NCBI RefSeq assembly: GCF_900110555.1
Contig: NZ_FOEE01000009.1
Coordinates: forward strand, 124,001 to 188,000
Direction of reading: 5' to 3'
Source: Trujillonella endophytica
GTDB lineage: Bacteria > Actinomycetota > Actinomycetes > Mycobacteriales > Geodermatophilaceae
Length of the DNA: 64,000 nt
Below, piece by piece: positions 33,921 through 41,624 of this stretch (position 1 is the stretch's first letter; the number at the start of each line of letters is the position of its first letter). The translations under genes and the position numbers were made by a program. Under the pieces are notes generated by a model, which saw only the letters and a list, made by a program, of their open reading frames with translations, was not told the origin of the DNA and did no database searches.

Positions 33921-34379
33921 ATGATCCGCACTCGACGCAGCGCGCTCCTGCTCGTCCTCGCCGTCGCCGTCCTGCTCGGGGCCGCCCTGCCCGCGCACGC
34001 CCGGTTCTCCGACACCGGCGCCGTCACCACGGCCCCGATGCGCACGGTCGACGTGCTGCCGCCGACCAACCTCAGCACCGCGGGCACCAAGTGCGTCCCG
34101 GTCCACAACTCCGCCGGCCAGCAGACGGGCACCCGCCTGGAGGCCAAGCTGAGCTGGACCGCCAGCCCCACGCCGGGCGTCGTCCGCTACGTGGTGAGCG
34201 CGCACGTCAACGGCACTCTCTACCCGTACCCGGTGGCCGTCATCGACGCGCCGAACACGGTCGCCCGCGACGACTACGACGCCTCGGTGCTCGCCAACGA
34301 CGTGAAGGTCAGCATCACCGCGGTGACCGGCTACGGCTGGACCGAGCAGTCGGTGCTGTCGGGCAGCATCCGCTGCTGA
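33921..34379 (+). CDS. Secreted protein with SipW-type signal and Fn3-like domain
   Basis: A 152-residue exported protein. An Arg-rich start and a hydrophobic helix (about 8-24) are followed by AHARFSDTGAVTTAPM, which resembles the post-cleavage region of TasA-like proteins. The mature part reads as one fibronectin-III-like sandwich (PPTNLSTAG, LSWTASPTPGVVRYVVSAHV). Two cysteines, one early and one as the last residue, may form a disulfide. It plays the part that TapA plays in Bacillus by position, but is not a homologue I recognise. Its SD is GAGAGGAG. It is convergent with the OmpR-type regulator, 4 bp apart. Confidence 0.88.
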   Translation: MIRTRRSALLLVLAVAVLLGAALPAHARFSDTGAVTTAPMRTVDVLPPTNLSTAGTKCVPVHNSAGQQTGTRLEAKLSWTASPTPGVVRYVVSAHVNGTLYPYPVAVIDAPNTVARDDYDASVLANDVKVSITAVTGYGWTEQSVLSGSIRC

Positions 34380-34383
34380 TCGA

Positions 34384-35085
34384 CTACGCGACGAGCCGGT
34401 AGCCCACGCCGCGCACGGTCTTGATCTCGGGCGAGCTGAGCCCGGCGGCCTGCAGCTTGCGGCGCAGGTTGGACATGTGCGCCTCGACCAGGCGGACGCT
34501 GCCCTCCCAGTCGGTCTGCCACACCTCGCGCAGCAGCGTCTCGCGCTGCAGCACCCGGCCCGGCCGCGAGGCCAGGGCCGCGAGCAGGTCGAACTCGGTG
34601 CGGGTCAGGTCGACGACGGCGCCGTCGACCCGGACCTCGCGGCTGTCCTCGTCGACCTCGAGCTCGGCCAGCCGGCGGACGGAGTCCTCGACGGGCGCGG
34701 CGTCGGAAGGGACCGCCACGCGGGGACGGCGCAGCATGACCTGCACGCGCGCCACGAGCTCGCGCGGCGAGAACGGCTTGGCCATGTACCCGTCGGCCCC
34801 GACCGCGAGACCGATCAGGAGGTCGACCTCCTCGGCGCGGGCGGTGAGCATCAGCACGTAGCACTCGGACTCGGCGCGGATCTGCCGGCACACCTCGGTG
34901 CCGTCGGCGTCCGGGAGCCCGAGGTCCAGGACGACGACGTCCGGAGCGGACCGCCGCACCTCCTCGAGCGCCTCGGCGCCGGTGCCCACCGCACGCACGT
35001 CCATCCCGGCGCGGGTGAGCACGGTGCAGACCAGCTCACGGATCTCGTCGGTGTCCTCGACGACCAGCACGGACTGCTCGGCCAC
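34384..35085 (-). CDS. OmpR/PhoB-type response regulator
   Basis: A 233-residue regulator. The receiver has acidic residues E10-D11, phosphoacceptor D54 (VVVLDLGLPD) and the Lys in YMAKPF. The C-terminal winged helix (about 140-233) has LTRTEFDLLAALASRPGRVL, SVRLVEAHMSNLRRKL and IKTVRGVGYRL. OmpR-type dimers bind direct repeats about 10-11 bp apart, which is the form of the repeats at P1-P3. It is therefore the best candidate activator of the fibre genes. No histidine kinase is adjacent; the PAS kinase at 29925 is the nearest. GTG 35085 has GGGAGGA. Confidence 0.96.
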   Translation of the reverse strand: MAEQSVLVVEDTDEIRELVCTVLTRAGMDVRAVGTGAEALEEVRRSAPDVVVLDLGLPDADGTEVCRQIRAESECYVLMLTARAEEVDLLIGLAVGADGYMAKPFSPRELVARVQVMLRRPRVAVPSDAAPVEDSVRRLAELEVDEDSREVRVDGAVVDLTRTEFDLLAALASRPGRVLQRETLLREVWQTDWEGSVRLVEAHMSNLRRKLQAAGLSSPEIKTVRGVGYRLVA

Positions 35086-35134
35086 GACCTGTTCCTCCCG
35101 TCCGTTCGGACGTCCTGCGGTGGCGCAGGAGGCG

Positions 35135-35150
35135 TCACCTGACCGGGTGA
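35135..35150. promoter_or_regulatory. Dyad TCACC-N6-GGTGA upstream of the OmpR-type regulator
   Basis: TCACCTGACCGGGTGA lies 49 bp before the regulator's start codon. It is nearly identical to the dyad at 29442-29457 and is possibly a shared operator for both signalling genes. Confidence 0.4.
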
Positions 35151-35191
35151 TCGGCCCGGCCGGGACGGCGCTTGACCCGGGGCGCCTCCGA

Positions 35192-35752
35192 TCACCCCGT
35201 GCGGGTGACCTCGGCCGCCGCCCGCAGCTCGACGGCCGCCGAGGGAAACGGGGCCGTCGCGCCGCGGTGCAGCCCGACCGCCCGCAGCCCCCGCGCGGAG
35301 GCGAGCCGGTCCACGGCGGCGGCGATGTCGTCCGCGGCACCCGGGCGCATCACCGAGAAGCCGACCAGCACCCGCCCGCCGGGCGCCAGGACGCGGGCGA
35401 CGGCGTCCCACTCCGGCGCCGGAGGCGTCCAGAAGGCCCGCACGTCGAAGGAGACCACCACGTCGACGGGCCGGAACCCGAGATCTGCCTCGAGCAGCCC
35501 CGCCGCCTGCACCGCGACCGCGCCGGCGTCGACCCGCGCGCGGTTCCGCCGGACGGCCGCGGCCGCCATGCTCGGGGACCGGTCGACGGCGAGGACCTCG
35601 CCCCCCGCAGCGGCGAGGAGATCCACCAGCACCCCGTGGCCGCAGCCGACCTCGAGCACGCGCTCCCCCGGCGCCGCGGCGACCACGCCGGCCATCCAGG
35701 TCAGCCGCGCCGAGGCCGTGGGGCCGGGCCGGGCGGCGCGCGAGGGTGCCAC
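35192..35752 (-). CDS. Class I SAM-dependent methyltransferase
   Basis: A 186-residue methyltransferase. Motif I is VLEVGCGHGVLVDLLA near 32-47, motif II VLAVDRSPSM, and motif IV VDVVVSFDVRAFW, followed by LAPGGRVLVGFS. The substrate is unknown. A TCACCC/GGGTGA inverted repeat covers its stop codon and may act as a terminator. Confidence 0.92.
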   Translation of the reverse strand: MAPSRAARPGPTASARLTWMAGVVAAAPGERVLEVGCGHGVLVDLLAAAGGEVLAVDRSPSMAAAAVRRNRARVDAGAVAVQAAGLLEADLGFRPVDVVVSFDVRAFWTPPAPEWDAVARVLAPGGRVLVGFSVMRPGAADDIAAAVDRLASARGLRAVGLHRGATAPFPSAAVELRAAAEVTRTG

Positions 35753-35897
35753 GCCGGCACCGTAGCCGTGGCACAGGTCACCCCGACGAGCGGGAAGGCC
35801 GGCCTCGGCTCAAGGAGGACCCCCCGTCCGTCGATCCCTTCATTGCCCGACGAGGGCGCCGCCGGGGTCCGATGCCCCGTTTTCCGAGAGGACCGTC

Positions 35898-36188
35898 ATG
35901 ATCGGCCTCACGTGCCGCACGGGTGAGACGTGCCGGATCGACCCCACCGCCATCCAGCGGGTCGAGTCCACGCCCGACACCGTGGTCTTCCTCGTCGACG
36001 GCTCCCACGTCGCGGTGACCGAGTCCGTCGCACAGGTCGCCCTCCGCGTCCGCGACGCCCGGGCCGGCGACATCGTGGCCTGCTACGAGCTCGACCGCGG
36101 CGGCGTCGTCGCCCCCCGGGCCCTGCAGGACATGCTGTCCGAGATCGCCGAGAGCCGCAGCTGCCCGGTGGCCGGCCAGCGCTACTGA
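35898..36188 (+). CDS. FlbD-like protein (flagellar/swarming family), stand-alone
   Basis: A 96-residue protein. Residues 1-52 follow the FlbD pattern: MIGLTCRTGETCRIDPTAIQ, then VESTPDTVVFLVDG and VTESVAQVALRV. The C-terminal 40 residues (ARAGDIVACYELDRGG...) are not part of classic FlbD. FlbD genes normally sit between flagellar hook and motor genes; none are here. Its role may be a small beta-sheet adaptor unrelated to flagella. GAGAGGACC precedes ATG 35898. Confidence 0.85.
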   Translation: MIGLTCRTGETCRIDPTAIQRVESTPDTVVFLVDGSHVAVTESVAQVALRVRDARAGDIVACYELDRGGVVAPRALQDMLSEIAESRSCPVAGQRY

Positions 36189-36210
36189 CCGCTCCCACCC
36201 GGTTTGACAC

Positions 36211-36230
36211 GTGACATCGACCGGTGTCAC
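36211..36230. promoter_or_regulatory. Palindromic operator candidate near the MerR gene
   Basis: GTGACAT-N6-GTGTCAC is an imperfect 20-bp dyad just before the small membrane-protein gene. The 10-mer TGTCACATGA (36225-36234) recurs at 37275-37284 in the MerR/operon intergenic region. Confidence 0.4.
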
Positions 36231-36238
36231 ATGAGGTC

Positions 36239-36424
36239 GTGGACCTGACCCCCGACGCCGTCCTCGCGACGGACGGGCTGAGCCTGATCGCGACGGCGGG
36301 GTTCTTCGTGCCGGCGGCCGTCCTGGTCGCCGTCGTGATCGGCGCGGTGGTGCGCGACCGGCGGCTCACGGCCCGGGAGAACGCGCGCCTGGACGGATCG
36401 CACGAGGCCATCGACCCCGACTGA
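36239..36424 (+). CDS. Small single-pass membrane protein
   Basis: A 61-residue protein with one helix (ATAGFFVPAAVLVAVVIGAVV, about 18-38) and a charged cytosolic tail RDRRLTARENARLDGSHE. GTG 36239 is chosen because an in-frame GTG at 36224 lies inside the palindrome. It ends 6 bp from the convergent MerR gene. Sharing of a sequence element with the MerR-regulated promoter suggests common control. No family is recognised. Confidence 0.7.
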   Translation: MDLTPDAVLATDGLSLIATAGFFVPAAVLVAVVIGAVVRDRRLTARENARLDGSHEAIDPD

Positions 36425-36430
36425 GCGGAC

Positions 36431-37222
36431 TCAGCCCTCGGCGGTCCCCGGCAGCACCTCGGTCAGCGCCGCCTGCACGCGGGCGGCCATCTCGGTGCGG
36501 AAGCTCGCCAGCAGCGCCTGCGCGGCCGCCGGCTGTAGCCGGAGCACCACCTCCCGGACGGCGTCCAGCTGCTCCCCCGGGCTGCCCGCCTGCTGGGCCG
36601 GCCCCTCGAGCAGCGAGCGCCAGCCGGTCTCGAGGAACATCGAGACGTAGACGTCGGCGATGGCCCGCACGTGCTCGACCACCCGGGCCTGCGCCGCGAT
36701 CAACGCGGTCGGCGGCACCCCGAGCTCCACGACCTGCAGCCCCGCGGTCAGCAGCGAGGGGTCCAGGACCCGCAGCCGGCCGTCGTCCAGCCGCTCGACG
36801 AGCCCGAGCGCCACGAGCTCGTCGATCAGTGCGGCGTCCGGGGCGACCCCCGCGCGGGCGGCGAGCTCCTCGGTGGTCGTCGTCTCGGGCTCGGGGGGCA
36901 GCCACGGCGCCAGCAGCGCCCGGTGCAGCGCCAGGGTGGCCGAGCTCGCCGATTCGGGGGCGTGCGCGAGCGTGCGCTCGATCATGGTGAGCGGGTAGCC
37001 CTCGGCGAGCATCTCCCGCACCAGCAGCAGCCGCGCCACGTGCTGGCGGCCGTAGTAGCCGGTGCGCCCCACCAGCCGCGGCGGCGGCAGCAGGCCGCGG
37101 GCCGCGTACGCGCGGACGTTGCGGACCGTCATCCCCACCCGCGCGGCGAGTTGGTCGACCGTGAGGTCCCGGTCCGACTCCTCCTCGGGCACGCCCGGCG
37201 CACTGACCGACAGCGCTCTCAC
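36431..37222 (-). CDS. MerR-family transcriptional regulator
   Basis: A 263-residue regulator. The winged helix reads LTVDQLAARVGMTVRNVRAY and is followed by GLLPPPRLVGRTGYYGRQHV, the MerR DNA-binding signature. A large C-terminal effector domain (about 150 residues) contains no obvious metal-binding Cys pair, so an organic effector or redox input is more likely. GTG 37222 is proposed; an upstream GTG at 37267 lies within the divergent promoter. A TACGGT box at about 37246 would be its -10. It is divergent from the cupredoxin operon and is its probable regulator. Confidence 0.92.
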   Translation of the reverse strand: MRALSVSAPGVPEEESDRDLTVDQLAARVGMTVRNVRAYAARGLLPPPRLVGRTGYYGRQHVARLLLVREMLAEGYPLTMIERTLAHAPESASSATLALHRALLAPWLPPEPETTTTEELAARAGVAPDAALIDELVALGLVERLDDGRLRVLDPSLLTAGLQVVELGVPPTALIAAQARVVEHVRAIADVYVSMFLETGWRSLLEGPAQQAGSPGEQLDAVREVVLRLQPAAAQALLASFRTEMAARVQAALTEVLPGTAEG

Positions 37223-37273
37223 CTCCCTCGCCTCGGGTCCACCGTAGCGCCGCACTCCATGTATCACTTGCCG

Positions 37274-37296
37274 ATGTCACATGACCGGTGTTCCAT
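37274..37296. promoter_or_regulatory. Operator candidate between merR and the cupredoxin operon
   Basis: ATGTCACA-N7-TGTTCCAT is an imperfect 23-bp dyad (6 of 8 arm positions). It contains the 10-mer TGTCACATGA also found at 36225. It ends 7 bp before the start of the operon's first gene, in the position expected for a MerR site. Confidence 0.35.
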
Positions 37297-37303
37297 TCTG
37301 GTC

Positions 37304-39148
37304 GTGTCGACGACGACGTCCAGCGTCCTGGCCGCTGACAGCCGGCCGGCCGGAGGTGCCGCCCTCGGGGAGGTGGCCCTGGCCACCGGCATCGGAGCCC
37401 TCCTCACCGTCGTGCTGCTGGGGCTGGTGTACCTGCACCGCACCCGGCGGACGACGCTGCTCACCCGCGTCGGCGGCCGTCTCGGGCGCGCCACCGGCGT
37501 TCCGGACTGGGTCGCGCTGCCCACGGTGCTCACGACGATCTCCCTGCTCGTCGCCCTGCTGGGCATGCTCTGGGACATCTCGCTGCACATCGGCGTGGGC
37601 CGCGACGAGGGGCCGCTGGCCAACCCGGCGCACTACCTGATCCTGTTCGGCCTCTTCGGCGTCTTCGCCGGCGGCGTGCTGGCCTGCGCGATGCCGTTGG
37701 ACGGCCCGCCCGGGCCCGCGGCCGTGCACTTCATCCGGGGCTGGGACGTGCCGGTCGGCGGCGTGCTGATCGGCGCCGCCGGCTTCTACGCCCTGCTCGG
37801 CTTCCCTCTGGACGACGTCTGGCACCGCCTGTTCGGCCAGGACGTCACGCTGTGGGGCCCGACCCACCTGATGCTCATCACCGGCGCCGGCCTGTCGATC
37901 GTCGGCCTGCTGGTCCTGGAGATGGAGGGCCACGGCGGCGCGTCCTCCGACGACGGGGACCGCAAGGTCGGCCGGATCGGCCGCTTCGTCCGGCAGGGCT
38001 CGGCCATGGGCGGCCTGCTGCTGGGCCTGTCGGTGTTCCAGGGCGAGTACGACTTCGACGTCCCGCAGTTCCGGCTGGTGCTCGAGCCGTTCATGATCGC
38101 CGGCGCCGCCGGGCTGGCGCTGGTCGCCGCACGCCTCTGGATGGGCCGGGGCGGAGCGCTCATGGCGGCGGCGTTCTTCCTCGTCGTCCGCGGCCTCATC
38201 GCGCTCGTGGTGGGCATCGGCTTCGACGAGATCACCCCGACGTTCCCGCTGTACCTGGGCTCCGCCGTCGCCGTGGAGCTGCTCGCCCTGGGCCTCACCC
38301 CGGCGCGGCGCCCGCTGCTGTTCGGCGCCGTCGCCGGCGTACTGGTCGGCACCGTCGGCACCGCCACCGAGTGGGGCTGGACGCACCTGGTCCAGACGCT
38401 GTCGTGGAACTCCGACGTGCTGGTCGAGGGCACGGTCATGGCGGTCGTCGCCGGCGTCGCCGGCGGCCTGCTCGGCACGCTGCTCGCCCTGGGCCTGCGC
38501 CGCCGCCTGCCCCGCGCCGCCGTCGCCCGCACCGTGCTGGTGGCCTGCCTCCTCGCGCTGGCCGCCGGGGTCACCAACGGGTTGGTCGCGACCGTGCCCG
38601 AGGACGTCGAGGCGACGTTCACCGTCACCGACGTGACCACCGACCCGCGGACGGCCGACATCACCGTGCGGCTGAGCCCGGCCGGTGCCGTCGACGACCC
38701 GGCGTGGGTGCAGATCACCGCCTGGCAGGGCGACGGGCTGGTGGTCGACGACCTGGAGCGGATCGGGCCGGGCGAGTACCGGACGACCGAGCCGGTGCCG
38801 CTGCACGGCAGCTGGAAGACCCTGCTGCGGGTGCACGACGGCCGCCGGCTCTACGCCGTCCCGATCTACCTGCCCGCCGACGAGGCCATCCCGGCCGACG
38901 GGATCCCCGCCGAGGATGGCGTGACCCGCGGCGCGATCCCCGAGATCGACGTCCTCCAGCGGGAGCTGAAGGAGTCCGGCGGGGGGCTGTGGGCGCCGGC
39001 CAACCTCGTGGTGCTGGCCTGCACCCTCGCGCTCATCGCCGGCATCTCCTGGGGCGTGGGCCGCTACTCCCGCCGCGGGAGCGCCGGCGAGCGGTTCCCC
39101 GACGCCCCGGTCGCGGGTCCGGTGCCCAGCGACGCGGGCGCCCGGTGA
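37304..39148 (+). CDS. Polytopic membrane protein with extracellular YtkA-like domain
   Basis: A 614-residue membrane protein with about 11-12 helices. The N-terminal part has paired segments such as DISLHIGVGRDEGPLANPAHY and WGPTHLMLITGAG, where conserved His residues near the membrane could bind metal or haem. Residues about 440-575 form an extracytoplasmic beta domain (GEYRTTEPVPLHGSWKTLLR) like YtkA/FixH/CopC-type modules, before a last helix. No function is assigned. It is followed by a cupredoxin lipoprotein (4-bp overlap), so an electron-transfer or copper-handling complex at the outer face of the membrane is the best guess. Confidence 0.9.
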   Translation: MSTTTSSVLAADSRPAGGAALGEVALATGIGALLTVVLLGLVYLHRTRRTTLLTRVGGRLGRATGVPDWVALPTVLTTISLLVALLGMLWDISLHIGVGRDEGPLANPAHYLILFGLFGVFAGGVLACAMPLDGPPGPAAVHFIRGWDVPVGGVLIGAAGFYALLGFPLDDVWHRLFGQDVTLWGPTHLMLITGAGLSIVGLLVLEMEGHGGASSDDGDRKVGRIGRFVRQGSAMGGLLLGLSVFQGEYDFDVPQFRLVLEPFMIAGAAGLALVAARLWMGRGGALMAAAFFLVVRGLIALVVGIGFDEITPTFPLYLGSAVAVELLALGLTPARRPLLFGAVAGVLVGTVGTATEWGWTHLVQTLSWNSDVLVEGTVMAVVAGVAGGLLGTLLALGLRRRLPRAAVARTVLVACLLALAAGVTNGLVATVPEDVEATFTVTDVTTDPRTADITVRLSPAGAVDDPAWVQITAWQGDGLVVDDLERIGPGEYRTTEPVPLHGSWKTLLRVHDGRRLYAVPIYLPADEAIPADGIPAEDGVTRGAIPEIDVLQRELKESGGGLWAPANLVVLACTLALIAGISWGVGRYSRRGSAGERFPDAPVAGPVPSDAGAR

Positions 39149-39594
39149 CCGGCCGGGCCCGGCTCCTGCGGCTGCCGGCGGTCCTGGGGATGGCCGCCGT
39201 GCTCGCCGCCGGCTGCGCCGGGACCGACCCGGACGACGGCGGATCGGCCGCCGGCGGCTCGACGGCGCCCTCCGCCGCCGCGGCGGCTGCGCCGGCCGAG
39301 CACGCGGGGCACGAGGACCCGGAGCGGGCCGCAGGCCGCGCGCTCGCCGTGGACGTCAGCGGTGGCCGGGTCACCGGCGACACCGGCCGCGTCCCGGTGG
39401 AGCTCGGCGAGCGGGTGACCCTGACGGTGACCGTCGACGCCGCCGACGAGCTCCACCTGCACGGCTACGACCTCACCGCGGAGCTGGTCCCGGGCGAGCC
39501 GGCGGTGGTCACCTTCCCCGCCGACATCCCCGGGGTGTTCGAGGCCGAGCTGCACGACGCCGGAACGGTGCTGCTGAGCCTGCAGGTCGGCTGA
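39145..39594 (+). CDS. Cupredoxin-like lipoprotein
   Basis: A 149-residue lipoprotein. The signal helix and lipobox LAAGCAG give Cys near 23, followed by an Ala/Ser/Gly linker with HAGHED. The C-terminal domain (about 70-149) has the EfeO/cupredoxin_1 pattern: ELHLHGYDLTAEL, VVTFPADIPGVFEAELHDAG and a final LLSLQVG. The His residues are suited to copper, but the usual cupredoxin Cys is not seen, so binding may be weak or structural. Translation is coupled to the membrane protein before it (GTGA). Confidence 0.88.
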   Translation: MTGRARLLRLPAVLGMAAVLAAGCAGTDPDDGGSAAGGSTAPSAAAAAAPAEHAGHEDPERAAGRALAVDVSGGRVTGDTGRVPVELGERVTLTVTVDAADELHLHGYDLTAELVPGEPAVVTFPADIPGVFEAELHDAGTVLLSLQVG

Positions 39595-39601
39595 CCGGTC
39601 G

Positions 39602-40936
39602 GTGGACCCCTCGATCGTCGACGGCCCCGCCGCCGACCTCCTGGCCCACGGCGTCGGCTCCCGCACCGACCTGCCGCTGCCCCTGGGGCTGGCGCTCTAC
39701 GGCGCGGGCGCCGCGATCCTGGTCGGCTTCGTCGTCCTCCTGCTGTTCTGGCGCACCCCGAAACTCGGGGACGGCCGCTCCGGGCGCCCGCTGCCGGAGC
39801 GGCTGCAGCGCGCCGCCGACTCCGCCGCCGTCCGGCGGGGGCTGCAGGCGGTCGCCCTCGCGATCGCCGTCCTGGTCGTCGTCGCGGCGCTGGCCGGGCC
39901 GGAGGAGACCTCCCGCAACCTGGCCCCGTGGGCGCTGTACGTGACCTTCTGGGTGGGGCTGGTGCCGGCGAGCCTGCTGCTCGGGCCGGTGTGGCGGGTG
40001 CTCAATCCGCTGCGGCTGGTCGCCCGGCTGCTGCGCCCGCTGGCCGGCGCGCCCCGGGGCGCCGGCCGGCTCCCCGCGCTCGGCCTCTGGCCGGCGGCCG
40101 TCGCGCTGCTGGCCTTCGTGTGGCTGGAGCTCGTGCCGGCCGGGCGCACGGATCCCGACGTCGTCGCCGGCTGGCTGATCGGGTACGCGGCCGTGCAGGT
40201 GGGGGCGGCGCTGTGGTTCGGCGAGGAATGGTTCGCCGCCGGCGACGGCTTCGAGGTCTACTCCACCCTGCTCGGCCGCCTGTCGGCGCTCGGCCGCCGG
40301 GACGACGGGCGGCTGGTGCTGCGGTCGCCGCTGGCCAACGCGCTGACGACGCCGGCCCTCCCCGGCCTCGCCGCAGTCGTGCTGGTGCTGCTCGGGTCGA
40401 CGGCGTTCGACGGGCTGACCCGGACCGCGTGGTGGCAGAGCGGGCCGGGGGCGGCGGACGACGTCGGATCGGGGACCTTCGGCCTGGCCGCCTCGATCGC
40501 CCTCGTCGGGCTGCTCTACCTGGCCGGCACGCGGCTGTCCGGCCGGCTCGGCGGGCTGCCCCTGGGCTCCCAGCCGCGCCGATTCGCCGCCACCGTGGTG
40601 CCCATCGCGCTCGGCTACACGGTGGCGCACTACTTCAGCCTGCTCGCCCTCGACGGGCAGACGACGTGGATCCTGGCCAGCAACCCGTTCGGGCTGGCCG
40701 GGGTCGACCTGTTCGGCACGTACGGCAACGCCGTCGACCTGCGCGCCGTCCCGCCCGACCTCATCGCCTACGTGCAGGTGGGCGCGGTGGTCACCGGGCA
40801 CGTGGTCGGGGTGCTGCTGGCCCACGAGCGGGCGCTGCGACTGGCCCCGCGGGCCCCGGCCTCGGACCAACTGCCGCTCGTGGTCGTGATGGTGCTGTTC
40901 ACCGTCGGCGGGTTGGGCCTGCTGTTCGGCTTCTGA
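39602..40936 (+). CDS. Polytopic membrane protein, third gene of the cupredoxin operon
   Basis: A 444-residue protein with about 10-11 hydrophobic helices. Conserved-looking parts are FVVLLLFWRTPKL near 45, LGPVWRVLNPLR near 128, WFGEEWFAAGDGFEVYSTLL near 203-222 and GYTVAHYFSLLALDGQTTW near 340. Some database relatives may carry the name fenitrothion hydrolase component; I recall this only loosely and would not transfer the function. It begins 7 bp after the lipoprotein gene and completes the operon. Confidence 0.88.
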   Translation: MDPSIVDGPAADLLAHGVGSRTDLPLPLGLALYGAGAAILVGFVVLLLFWRTPKLGDGRSGRPLPERLQRAADSAAVRRGLQAVALAIAVLVVVAALAGPEETSRNLAPWALYVTFWVGLVPASLLLGPVWRVLNPLRLVARLLRPLAGAPRGAGRLPALGLWPAAVALLAFVWLELVPAGRTDPDVVAGWLIGYAAVQVGAALWFGEEWFAAGDGFEVYSTLLGRLSALGRRDDGRLVLRSPLANALTTPALPGLAAVVLVLLGSTAFDGLTRTAWWQSGPGAADDVGSGTFGLAASIALVGLLYLAGTRLSGRLGGLPLGSQPRRFAATVVPIALGYTVAHYFSLLALDGQTTWILASNPFGLAGVDLFGTYGNAVDLRAVPPDLIAYVQVGAVVTGHVVGVLLAHERALRLAPRAPASDQLPLVVVMVLFTVGGLGLLFGF

Positions 40937-40964
40937 CCGGGTGCCTCTCCCGCTGTACCCCGGG

Positions 40965-40989
40965 CGCCCGTTCCGGACGGCGGAACGGG
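40965..40989. terminator. Bidirectional hairpin between convergent genes
   Basis: GCCCGTTCCG at 40965-40974 and its complement at 40980-40989 with a 5-nt loop, between the cupredoxin operon end (40936) and the convergent hypothetical gene (ends at 41007). Confidence 0.7.
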
Positions 40990-41006
40990 CCGCGGGGGTC
41001 CAGCGC

Positions 41007-41564
41007 TCAGATCCCGGTGCCGAGCTCTGCCTCGAGCGCCCGGCGGCGGGTGAGATCCTCGGCGCGCTGCCGGGCCAGGTCGACGAGGTCGGCCGACAGC
41101 CGGGCGGTCTCCTCCGCGGCCTCCTCGCGCAGCGCGGCAAGAAGGGCCTCGACGGCGTCCACGGCGCGGGACGCCCAGGCGCGCACCGTGCCGGCGTCGA
41201 CGTCGGGAGCGAAGTTCTCCGGCAGCCGCAGCACCGGACCGTGCCCGGCCCACCGGTGCCAGTCACCCACCGGCGGCTCGACCGCGGGCGGGCGGCCCGG
41301 CCGGCTGGCGAAGAACCGGCCGTCGCCGTCGAAGGGAACGTGCACGGTGACCGTCAGCCGGGCGGCGGTGCCGGTGCCGAACGTCGCCTCCGCCCGGCGC
41401 AGCCGAGGCAGGTCCGGCCGGGTGGCCCGCAGCAGGTCGTCGACGCAGCGGATCGGGTCTGCGAGCTCGGCGTCCAGCGACCACTGCAGGACCTGCGCGG
41501 TCAGCGCGGTCCGCCGGCGGGAGGTCTCGTCGGCGAACCGGCCCACGGTGAACAGGTGCGGCAT
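41007..41564 (-). CDS. Hypothetical protein with C-terminal coiled coil
   Basis: A 185-residue soluble protein of no known family. A Trp/Pro-rich middle (PVGDWHRWAGHGPVLRLPEN) is followed by a long charged helix (about 125-185, AAEETARLSADLVDLARQRA). There is no signal peptide. It begins with ATG 41564, 19 bp upstream of a terminator for the neighbouring aldehyde dehydrogenase. Confidence 0.8.
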   Translation of the reverse strand: MPHLFTVGRFADETSRRRTALTAQVLQWSLDAELADPIRCVDDLLRATRPDLPRLRRAEATFGTGTAARLTVTVHVPFDGDGRFFASRPGRPPAVEPPVGDWHRWAGHGPVLRLPENFAPDVDAGTVRAWASRAVDAVEALLAALREEAAEETARLSADLVDLARQRAEDLTRRRALEAELGTGI

Positions 41565-41583
41565 GCCGCCATCCTCCCGGAGC

Positions 41584-41617
41584 GCCGGCCCTCCCCCGTC
41601 CCGCGAGGAGGGCCGGC
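41584..41617 (-). terminator. Hairpin after the aldehyde dehydrogenase gene
   Basis: GCCGGCCCTCC at 41584-41594 and its complement at 41607-41617 (11 bp, 12-nt loop), 7 nt past the stop of the gene ending at 41625. Confidence 0.75.
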
Positions 41618-41624
41618 CTCGCAG

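Noticed and set aside
35195-35215. A third copy of the TCACC/GGTGA palindrome
   Set aside because: Its arms are TCACCC and GGGTGA with a different spacer and total length, and it covers the stop codon of the methyltransferase. It is better explained as a small terminator hairpin.
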